This document shows positions 1 through 4,493 of a DNA stretch of 5,309 bases, one piece after another. Source of the DNA: Treponema sp. (lineage in GTDB: Bacteria; Spirochaetota; Spirochaetia; Treponematales; Treponemataceae); contig JAILNY010000033.1 of NCBI GenBank assembly GCA_024691105.1, forward strand, positions 1 through 5,309, read 5' to 3'. The position numbers and the translations under genes were made by a program. Below the pieces are notes generated by a model. That model was given only the letters and a program-made list of their open reading frames with translations. It did not search any database and was not told where the DNA came from. Each line of letters starts with the position of its first letter. Position 1 is the stretch's first letter.

Positions 1-56
1 TTTAGCATAGGATCTCCCATCTTTTTAATTTTTTCTATACTACCACTCCGTCACGT

Positions 57-161
57 TTATTTCAATATGATGTTCCTAATGCGTTTTTCTGCTGGAGTTT
101 TGCAAATTTCAGGAGTGAAATCCAGTTTATGCTTTGAGAAAAATATTTTTTTTGAAGACAT
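57..161 (-). CDS. Doubtful small ORF, 34 residues
   Basis: Reading from ATG at 161-159 to TAA at 59-57 gives a 34-residue peptide, MSSKKIFF...NIILK. Its interior (DFTPEICKTPAEKRIRNIILK region) has a balanced, protein-like composition. The best Shine-Dalgarno, a GGAG about 8 bases upstream, belongs to a different ATG (at 169-167) in another frame. That frame runs through an 8-A tract and gives a different 35-residue peptide. A one-base change in the A-tract would join the well-initiated start to the protein-like frame, so this may be a frameshifted relic or plain non-coding sequence. No family recognised. Confidence 0.22.
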   Translation of the reverse strand: MSSKKIFFSKHKLDFTPEICKTPAEKRIRNIILK

Positions 162-217
162 CCGTTCATTTTTTTTGCTCCAAAAGTTTTTTACACTCAA
201 AAACAGCAGAAAAACGC
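81..217. repeat. 14-bp perfect inverted repeat enclosing 109 bases
   Basis: GCGTTTTTCTGCTG at 81-94 is the exact reverse complement of CAGCAGAAAAACGC at 204-217. The unit including both arms is 137 bp. Neither arm is low-complexity throughout, so chance is unlikely. It could be the end pair of a small non-autonomous element, or the arms of a long-range RNA stem. No target duplication was seen outside the arms. Confidence 0.6.
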
Positions 218-232
218 AGCTGCTTTGTTTTT
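199..232. terminator. Hairpin with A-run and T-run arms, possible bidirectional terminator
   Basis: AAAAAC (199-204) plus AGCAG (205-209) pairs with CTGCT (220-224) and GTTTTT (227-232). This leaves a 10-base loop and a 2-base bulge. The T-rich 3' arm in both directions fits a bidirectional intrinsic terminator, for example for a gene entering from the left. The stem competes with the longer 81-94/204-217 repeat, since both use the CAGCAG segment. Confidence 0.35.
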
Positions 233-263
233 AGCCAATCATATTACTATTGATGGGATGAAA

Positions 264-298
264 ATCAAGCGAATTCAGATTTGCTGAAGACGCTTGAT
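264..298 (-). terminator. Candidate intrinsic terminator of the minus-strand cluster
   Basis: ATCAAGCG (264-271) pairs perfectly with CGCTTGAT (291-298). Inside it, TTCAG (274-278) pairs with CTGAA (284-288) around a 5-base loop, with a 2x2 internal loop between the stems. Read on the minus strand, the stem begins about 22 bases after the stop codon of the lipoprotein gene and ends in GATTTTC. The position is right for the end of the operon. The T-run is short, so efficiency is uncertain. Confidence 0.5.
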
Positions 299-320
299 AT
301 ATTGTAGTAAGAATATAACA

Positions 321-1079
321 TTATAGAGGTTTAATTATCCTAAAACCAATATAATTTGCTTTGTAAAACTCATCTGCAAACCCAACACTGCTAGAACGCA
401 ATGAAGAAATATTCTTTGATCTCCAACACCCTCCTTTATACATTGCAAACCACTCATTTCTCCAACACCATTCACAGACATTTCCACTCATATCATATAA
501 CCCAAATGGATTAGGGCGAAAAGATGCTACCCGAGTTCTTCCTGATGAATTATAATTTTCATATTTCGAAGTTATTTTTCTTCCTGTATAATATGTTGTC
601 CTGGTTTTTGCCCTGCAAGCTATTTCCCATTCGTCTATTGTCGGCAATCTGTAACCATCTGCATCTTTTCGTATTAAAATATCATCCATAGTTACAGTCT
701 CTTTATTTGGGAAAATATACACCTCTGTTAAACCTTCTTTTCGACTCCGTGCATTACAGTAATAAAGAGAATCAAGCCACGACACATTTACCACAGGTAA
801 TTCTTCTTTTGCATCAAAAGGAATATATGCATCTATTACAGAATAATATTCTTTTTCAGTTATTTCCGTTCTTGAAATATAAAAACCATTGGTAGTTACA
901 GTTCTTATATCTTCTTCACCTTTAGGCCATCTGTTTTTTTCATCAATTGGAGATCCTATTGTATATGCTCCGGCTTCAATATGAACAAATTCTGAATCAG
1001 TTCCTGTATTGTTTTTTTCAGTACAGGCAATAAATAAAGTGCATATAATCATAATTAAAAAAACTTTTATGTTCTTCAT
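321..1079 (-). CDS. SUMF1/FGE-fold (formylglycine-generating enzyme-like) lipoprotein, 252 aa
   Basis: The N-terminus is a lipoprotein signal: basic MKNIK, a hydrophobic core, and LFIAC with Cys19 as the likely lipidated residue. The mature part is one SUMF1/FGE-sulfatase domain. Its family landmarks are FVHIEAGAYTIGS (about 31-43), FYISRTEIT (66-74), PVVNVSWLDSLYYCN (95-109), GYRLPTIDEWEIACRA (142-157), GLYDMSGNVCEW (193-204), GGCW (216-219), LRSS (227-230) and IGFRII at the end. The C-terminal cysteine motif of true formylglycine-generating enzymes is not evident, so the protein is more likely a binding or structural member, as for Treponema surface lipoproteins of this fold, than a sulfatase-activating enzyme. 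Its ATG directly follows the TAA of the preceding gene, with AGAGGA 8 bases upstream. Being last in a toxin-like cluster and exported, it is a candidate immunity or accessory protein. That role is inference; the fold call is strong. Confidence 0.9.
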   Translation of the reverse strand: MKNIKVFLIMIICTLFIACTEKNNTGTDSEFVHIEAGAYTIGSPIDEKNRWPKGEEDIRTVTTNGFYISRTEITEKEYYSVIDAYIPFDAKEELPVVNVSWLDSLYYCNARSRKEGLTEVYIFPNKETVTMDDILIRKDADGYRLPTIDEWEIACRAKTRTTYYTGRKITSKYENYNSSGRTRVASFRPNPFGLYDMSGNVCEWCWRNEWFAMYKGGCWRSKNISSLRSSSVGFADEFYKANYIGFRIIKPL

Positions 1080-1571
1080 TTATTTAATCCTCTGATGTTT
1101 ATATTTTGGCTTATATTGTTTTGGAGCATATAAGTCTTGGTATACAATTCCTTTGCTCTGTATTACAGAAAGAGAACCAAATTTTATTACGGATTCTTTT
1201 CTAAAAAAGAATTTAATGAATTTATTGGTATACTTTGAATGTACAGACACCTTTGAAGTTGTTGTGTTTTTTATTAGATCCATAAGGTCAGAATACTCAG
1301 CAGATTCTTTATCTAAATCTACACAAAGACATCCGTAAGTAGCACCTTGATAATGAAGCCTAATTGCTTCCTGTTCGATAGGGACTCCATCGACATAATC
1401 ATTTCCATAATCAGAGTCTTTTGCTTCAAGTCTAAAATAATATGTCTCCTTTTTTTGTTCAAGAATATCATAAATTCCAAGAGGCAGAGGTAATGAAACT
1501 CCATCAGAAGCTACACCTTTACCACCTGAATATGCATCAACTGATATAGTTTTTCTCGCCTTTATATTCAA
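1080..1571 (-). CDS. DUF2778/Tlde1-like L,D-transpeptidase-fold protein, candidate toxin, 163 aa
   Basis: There is no signal peptide. The layout resembles small L,D-transpeptidase-like effectors (DUF2778/Tlde1 type): a YSGGKG turn (14-19), SLPLPLGIYDI (26-36) matching the 'PIPxGxYxI' segment, YFRLEA (45-50), then IRLHYQGATYGCLCV with His73, Thr78 and Cys81 forming an H-x4-T-x-G-C motif. The spacing between His and Cys is shorter than usual, so catalytic function is uncertain. The basic C-terminal half (about 105-163) is unfamiliar. The start is TTG at 1571, overlapping the TGA of the upstream gene by 4 bases. A TGA at 1580-1578 blocks any longer ATG form, the next Met is far inside, and no good ribosome site is visible, so expression probably depends on translational coupling. 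In context it could be a second toxin tip that acquired a start codon. Confidence 0.65.
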   Translation of the reverse strand: MNIKARKTISVDAYSGGKGVASDGVSLPLPLGIYDILEQKKETYYFRLEAKDSDYGNDYVDGVPIEQEAIRLHYQGATYGCLCVDLDKESAEYSDLMDLIKNTTTSKVSVHSKYTNKFIKFFFRKESVIKFGSLSVIQSKGIVYQDLYAPKQYKPKYKHQRIK

Positions 1572-2149
1572 AATATATCATAGTCGTCATCAATCGGTAA
1601 TATTGCATTTTCATCTAATAGCTGTTTTCTTAATTTCATCAAATCAGTTTTTATTGGGTTAAGTAACGAAGTATAAAAGATTTTTTCACCAGAACCCTGT
1701 GATTTACCATAAAGATTAAAATAATTCTTATGCATAAGGTAATAAAGAACTTTTATTATATTTTCCTTATGCTTTATAATATACTCTTCATCAACTAAAA
1801 CACACGGAGCCATACGAAAATCATTATCTTTGCCGTCATAATTTTTTATAACAGCACCGTCTATTAAAACATTTCTAATCAAATGCGCAATAAAAAAACG
1901 TTCTTCAGGATTCTTTATTATTTTTTCGCTGATTACAATTTTAGCTAATTCTACTCCGCAAATCTCTTCCGTATCAACAAATATTAGATCCCCTTTGATG
2001 ATTACAAAAGAATCCTTAAAAGCTTCTTTTTCGGAAGAAGTCAACTGGAGAATCTGCAAATCAGAAATCCTTTTATAATCTGTCATTGTTTGTGCATAGG
2101 CTATTGAAAACAACATAAAAATGATGAAGATATAGTTCTTTATATTCAT
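1568..2149 (-). CDS. Sec-exported protein of unknown family, candidate periplasmic immunity protein, 193 aa
   Basis: I do not recognise this family. The N-terminus is a clear Sec signal peptide: MNIKNY, a hydrophobic stretch (about 7-17), and a likely cleavage after AYA (residue 19). The mature protein is about 174 residues, mixed charge and mostly helical-looking. It has only two cysteines (about 64 and 116) that could form a disulfide, and an acidic tail DDDYD. The ATG overlaps the TGA of the Rhs fragment by 4 bases (ATGA), and GAGAGGA lies 7 bases upstream, so it is both coupled and well initiated. A gene placed immediately after an Rhs C-terminal tip is normally the cognate immunity gene. 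Export fits a partner toxin acting on peptidoglycan in the periplasm. The role is inferred from position and signal peptide only. Confidence 0.8.
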   Translation of the reverse strand: MNIKNYIFIIFMLFSIAYAQTMTDYKRISDLQILQLTSSEKEAFKDSFVIIKGDLIFVDTEEICGVELAKIVISEKIIKNPEERFFIAHLIRNVLIDGAVIKNYDGKDNDFRMAPCVLVDEEYIIKHKENIIKVLYYLMHKNYFNLYGKSQGSGEKIFYTSLLNPIKTDLMKLRKQLLDENAILPIDDDYDIF

Positions 2150-2769
2150 TTTTCTATCCTCTCAACATATATTTGAATTTTCCCGCCAGACGCTTCATAT
2201 CTATTTGAAATATCGTTCACAAAATTTTCTATACCTTCATTTCCAGCATCTTTCCCGTTCAATCCGAAGCAACCTAAAGAACCCATTATACGGTTTCTCC
2301 CAAATTTCACAAAATGACCACCTACATGTATTTGAATATAGTCAGCTTTTCCATCACCTGTTATATCAGCTCTACTTTCTCGATCCGAACCTTGATTTTT
2401 ATTCCACAGTTCTATTTTCGGTCCAAGGCCATCTCCCAAATCCATTATTCGTCCATAAAATAATTCAACTTCATCACTTGGATTAAAGGCAAGATTATTT
2501 AAATTATTTTCATTAGGAGCGTCTCTACTAGTTTCGTAGTATGAAATAGAACCAGTTACATCATCATTAACTATTACTAGATATATATCGATTAGTTTCT
2601 TTTCGTTCTTTCCTTGACTAACGATTCTCATTTCACCAGAACCTATTAAACCATATTCTTTGCGGAAAGATTCTGGCAAATCTTTTAATTTTTGATTAGT
2701 TATCGTTATTGTTACATCTCTTCCATCCGGGTCTGTATACTTGATAGGATTATTTGCCGCGTATGCAAA
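2146..2769 (-). CDS. 5'-truncated Rhs/YD-repeat protein: core exit plus L,D-transpeptidase-like C-terminal toxin domain
   Basis: The reading frame stays open upstream of the TTG at 2679 into the edge of the insertion element. Its first residues are FAYAANNPIKYTDPDGR, the classic end of the Rhs-repeat core (NNPixxxDPxGR), after which variable toxin tips begin. So 2679 is not a credible start and the gene is a 3' remnant of about 207 codons. The tip contains DITGDGKAD (a DxxGDG-type calcium-like loop), followed by IQIHVGG and later GSLGCFG. Counting from the fragment's first residue, His148, Ser164 and Cys167 form H-x15-S-x-G-C, matching the L,D-transpeptidase catalytic signature spacing. Predicted target: peptidoglycan in the periplasm. 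The stop overlaps the next gene's ATG. Whether the fragment is still expressed is unknown. It could be an orphan tip kept as a recombination donor for a full rhs gene elsewhere. Confidence 0.78.
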   Translation of the reverse strand, partial: FAYAANNPIKYTDPDGRDVTITITNQKLKDLPESFRKEYGLIGSGEMRIVSQGKNEKKLIDIYLVIVNDDVTGSISYYETSRDAPNENNLNNLAFNPSDEVELFYGRIMDLGDGLGPKIELWNKNQGSDRESRADITGDGKADYIQIHVGGHFVKFGRNRIMGSLGCFGLNGKDAGNEGIENFVNDISNRYEASGGKIQIYVERIEK

Positions 2770-2776
2770 CAGAACA

Positions 2777-2791
2777 ATATGTAGTGCCTCT
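2777..2791 (+). repeat. Left subterminal inverted repeat of the IS1111-like element
   Basis: ATATGTAGTGCCTCT matches the reverse complement of 4253-4267 (ATATGTTGTGCCTTT) at 13 of 15 positions. Subterminal rather than terminal repeats are characteristic of the IS1111 branch. Confidence 0.7.
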
Positions 2792-2796
2792 CAGGT

Positions 2797-2825
2797 TTGC
2801 AAAATCGAGGATTTAGTCCTACAAT
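2797..2825 (+). promoter_or_regulatory. Candidate sigma-70 promoter of the transposase
   Basis: TTGCAA at 2797-2802 (4 of 6 to the -35 consensus) is followed by a 17-base spacer and TACAAT at 2820-2825 (5 of 6 to the -10 consensus). It lies about 57 bases upstream of the chosen transposase start, inside the element. A small hairpin, GCATG (2847-2851) with CATGC (2861-2865), sits in the predicted leader just before the ribosome site. Confidence 0.5.
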
Positions 2826-2867
2826 TGCTAAACTAAACCAAACAGCGCATGACATTACCTCATGCAA

Positions 2868-2884
2868 AAAGGAGACACTACATG
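2868..2884 (+). promoter_or_regulatory. Ribosome binding site deciding the transposase start
   Basis: AAAGGAG at 2868-2874 lies 7 bases before the ATG at 2882. The frame also contains an ATG at 2849, but that one lies inside a hairpin arm and has no Shine-Dalgarno. The protein starting at 2882 begins MSSIIYIGIDVHK, the usual family N-terminus, so 2882 is preferred. Confidence 0.8.
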
Positions 2885-4012
2885 AGTAGTATAATTTACA
2901 TTGGAATTGATGTCCATAAGGCTTCTTATTCTTACTGCAGTTTCTTAAAAGACCAGGATAGTTTCTTTGCAGAACACAAAAGTGAAGCAGATTCAAAAAA
3001 CGCTGTAAAGTACATAAAATCCGTAATTAAAACATTCGGATCAGATACCACTGTACTTGCAGGTTATGAAGCTGGTCCAACTGGTTATAAACTTTGCCGA
3101 GATTTACAAAAAGCAGGCTTTGCGTGTGTCGTTATGGCCCCTTCAACAATTTATAAACCTCACGGAGTACGGGTGAAAACGGACAGAAGAGATGCTCGTC
3201 TTCTTGCTCAGACTCTTGCATACAAAACCTTCAAGCAAGTTGCAAGACCAACTGAAAAAATTGAAGCCATGAAAGAATTTACAAGAGCACGCTGCAGTAA
3301 AAAACGACAGCTGAAAAAAGCAAAGCAGGAACTTCTTTCATTTCTTCTCAGAATGGGAATGATATATCCTGAAAAAGGATCATACTGGACGCAGAGTCAT
3401 TTTGAATGGCTTAGAACAGTTCATTTTAAAGACGACTGGCTGCAGCTTGCGTTTGAAGAATATTTTGCAGAAGTAAATGAACTTATGGCAAAAGTTGCCA
3501 GACTTGATGCTCAAATAAAACAGATGGCAGAAAATTCTGACATAAAAGAAGATGTTGAAAAATTAATCTGTTTTACAGGAATTGATTATCTTACGGCGAT
3601 AACCATAGCAGTTGAAGTCGGAGATTTTTCGAGATTCAATAATGCAAAATCTTTTTCAAATTATATAGGACTTTGTCCCGGAGAAGATTCCAGTGGACTG
3701 TCTATCCGGCGCACGGCAATAACAAAAGCAGGAAATTCCAGAATCCGACAGCTTCTGATTGAATCAGCAAAAAGTATAAAGTATGGTCGTCTATGCTCTG
3801 CAAAAAGCAAACGGCTTATACAACGGCAGGAAGGACAAAGTCCTTTGGTTATTCAATACGCAGATATGGCTATTGCAAGAATACGGCATAAGATGATGAG
3901 CATGGAACGAAAGGGGCTGCACTATAATGTCATAACGGCGGCGGCAGCAAGAGAACTTTCCTGCTTTATATGGGGAATGATGACTGGAAATATTTCCAGA
4001 GCATCTGTTTAA
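2882..4012 (+). CDS. IS110-family DEDD transposase/recombinase, IS1111-like, 376 aa
   Basis: This enzyme excises and inserts the element through a recombinase mechanism guided by an element-encoded RNA (known for the family). The N-terminal RuvC-like DEDD domain shows IGIDVHK (Asp10), AGYEAGPTGY (Glu63) and KTDRRDA (Asp101, Asp104), the four expected acidic residues. A charged helical linker (about 130-225) follows. The C-terminal Transposase_20 domain begins near LICFTGIDYLTA (228-239) and contains FSNYIGLCPGEDSSG, with Ser271 (or Ser270) as the probable nucleophile, then ITKAGNSRIRQLL. The length and both domains are intact, with no frameshift or stop, so the copy looks active. The start at 2882 is chosen for its strong AAAGGAG; an in-frame ATG 33 bases upstream adds 11 residues unlike the family. 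It is the only gene in the element. Confidence 0.95.
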   Translation: MSSIIYIGIDVHKASYSYCSFLKDQDSFFAEHKSEADSKNAVKYIKSVIKTFGSDTTVLAGYEAGPTGYKLCRDLQKAGFACVVMAPSTIYKPHGVRVKTDRRDARLLAQTLAYKTFKQVARPTEKIEAMKEFTRARCSKKRQLKKAKQELLSFLLRMGMIYPEKGSYWTQSHFEWLRTVHFKDDWLQLAFEEYFAEVNELMAKVARLDAQIKQMAENSDIKEDVEKLICFTGIDYLTAITIAVEVGDFSRFNNAKSFSNYIGLCPGEDSSGLSIRRTAITKAGNSRIRQLLIESAKSIKYGRLCSAKSKRLIQRQEGQSPLVIQYADMAIARIRHKMMSMERKGLHYNVITAAAARELSCFIWGMMTGNISRASV

Positions 4013-4031
4013 TTTTTTAGTTTTTTATTTT

Positions 4032-4239
4032 TGGAAGTAACAGTAGGATTTTATGGATAATAAGTAATCTTCGAGCAATTTGTGGGCGTCAAATCTTAAA
4101 AAAGATTTTGATATGCCCGACTACAGACAGAAAGTACTTTCAGGCGGTCCATTGACCTGTAGGTAAGGCTTTGCCGAATCCACGTATATCAGAATGGTCA
4201 AATGCCGGATTAATTTCTGACTGTTGCTTCCATTTTTTA
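4032..4239 (+). ncRNA. Candidate bridge/seek guide RNA of the IS1111-like element
   Basis: TGGAAGTAACAGT (4032-4044) pairs over 13 positions (one G-U) with ACTGTTGCTTCCA (4220-4232), closing a domain of about 200 nt. A six-T run (4233-4238) follows the closing stem, like an intrinsic 3' end. Inside are: hairpin 1, GGGC (4084-4087) with GCCC (4115-4118) over TCAAATCTT (4089-4097) with AAGATTTTGA (4102-4111); hairpin 2, CTACAG (4121-4126) with CTGTAG (4157-4162), containing GAAAGTACTTTC (4130-4141) and GGTC/GACC (4146-4157); hairpin 3, AATCC (4177-4181) with GGATT (4207-4211). The position downstream of the transposase matches where IS1111-type guide RNAs are encoded. The structure is paired by eye; expression and guide loops are not shown. 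Confidence 0.6.
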
Positions 4240-4252
4240 TTTCGCTATTGAC

Positions 4253-4267
4253 AAAGGCACAACATAT
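4253..4267 (-). repeat. Right subterminal inverted repeat of the IS1111-like element
   Basis: AAAGGCACAACATAT is the inverted partner of 2777-2791 (13 of 15). A consensus -35 hexamer TTGACA (4248-4253) overlaps its left edge and points outward. That is the placement used by many circularising elements to build a promoter when right and left ends are joined. Confidence 0.7.
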
Positions 4268-4271
4268 CAAA

Positions 4272-4493
4272 TTGCTATTGATGTGACTAAGCCTTGCTTC
4301 CCAGAACTCACATTTTTGTCAAAGAACTGCACATAAAATATCAAAATCCTAAAAATTTTTCAACTTTTCCCAAAGAAAAGAGGACATTTTTTAATTAAAA
4401 AAAGTATGAATACAGTGCAGGAATTTTTATCGCACACACAAAATCTTTCGTCTGCGCTAAATTTTCTGAAATCTTAAAAACACGAGGTTTTAA
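4272..4493. other. Non-coding flank between the IS and the Rpn-like gene
   Basis: No gene is supported here. The minus strand does not continue the Rhs frame: joining it to the left flank through a single CAAA puts a TAG at 4277-4275, two codons before the remnant. A 16-bp perfect AT palindrome, TTTTTTAATTAAAAAA, lies at 4387-4402. A 23-codon ORF at 4406-4477 has no good ribosome site and is unremarkable. Confidence 0.55.
4316..4344 (+). promoter_or_regulatory. Weak candidate promoter for the Rpn-like gene
   Basis: TTGTCA (4316-4321, 5 of 6 to consensus) is followed by 17 bases and TATCAA (4339-4344, 4 of 6). It lies about 150 bases upstream of the gene and outside the element. The region is AT-rich, so such matches are not rare. 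Confidence 0.3.

Larger units (their letters stand above)
1..320. other. Gene-poor left flank with inverted repeats and hairpins
   Basis: No recognisable gene lies in this stretch. Plus-strand frame 1 is open from base 1 to a TAG at 232-234, but its translation is Phe/Leu-rich and unrecognisable, and it lies antisense to a more protein-like minus-strand small ORF. The stretch holds a 14-bp perfect inverted repeat (81-94 with 204-217), a hairpin with A/T arms (199-232) and a hairpin just beyond the end of the minus-strand cluster (264-298). Poly-A and poly-T tracts are frequent. It reads as an intergenic boundary region, possibly a decayed repeat element. Confidence 0.6.
2766..4271 (+). mobile_element. 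IS110-superfamily insertion sequence, IS1111-like, about 1.5 kb
   Basis: The element contains one DEDD-type transposase, a short left non-coding end (about 110 bases) and a long right non-coding end (about 260 bases) with a structured RNA candidate. This layout is typical of the IS1111 branch. Subterminal inverted repeats match 13 of 15 bases (2777-2791 against 4253-4267). CAAA occurs at both predicted junctions (2766-2769 and 4268-4271), 7 bases outside the left repeat and directly outside the right one. The exact ends are uncertain by a few bases. It lies opposite to the toxin-like cluster and directly abuts its Rhs remnant. Confidence 0.82.

Noticed and set aside
1..234. Plus-strand open frame entering from the window edge
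   Set aside because: Phe/Leu-rich translation over T-tracts, antisense to a more protein-like small ORF, and no recognisable family.
321..440. Diversity-generating retroelement variable region at the C-terminus of the SUMF1 lipoprotein
   Set aside because: The fold is the type used by such retroelements in Treponema, but no reverse transcriptase, template repeat or adenine-rich variable codon pattern is visible in the window.
2849..2881. Upstream ATG at 2849 as the transposase start
   Set aside because: It lies inside a hairpin arm, lacks a ribosome site and adds 11 residues unlike the family N-terminus; the ATG at 2882 has AAAGGAG at good spacing.
2712..2996. Minus-strand 94-codon ORF across the left IS end
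   Set aside because: It spans the Rhs/IS junction and runs antisense into the transposase, has a Cys/Leu-rich shadow-like composition, and matches nothing recognisable.
4182..4190. CGTAT in hairpin 3 as a guide to the left target (CGTAT at 2759-2764 region)
   Set aside because: Only five matching bases, which is expected by chance in 200 bases.
4268..4321. Continuation of the Rhs core beyond the right IS end
   Set aside because: A tempting in-frame reading (HINSN before FAYAANNP) required one extra T; the actual sequence joined through CAAA gives a TAG at 4277-4275.
4406..4477. 23-codon ORF upstream of the Rpn-like gene as a leader peptide
   Set aside because: No ribosome site, and no attenuator-like hairpin or codon run.
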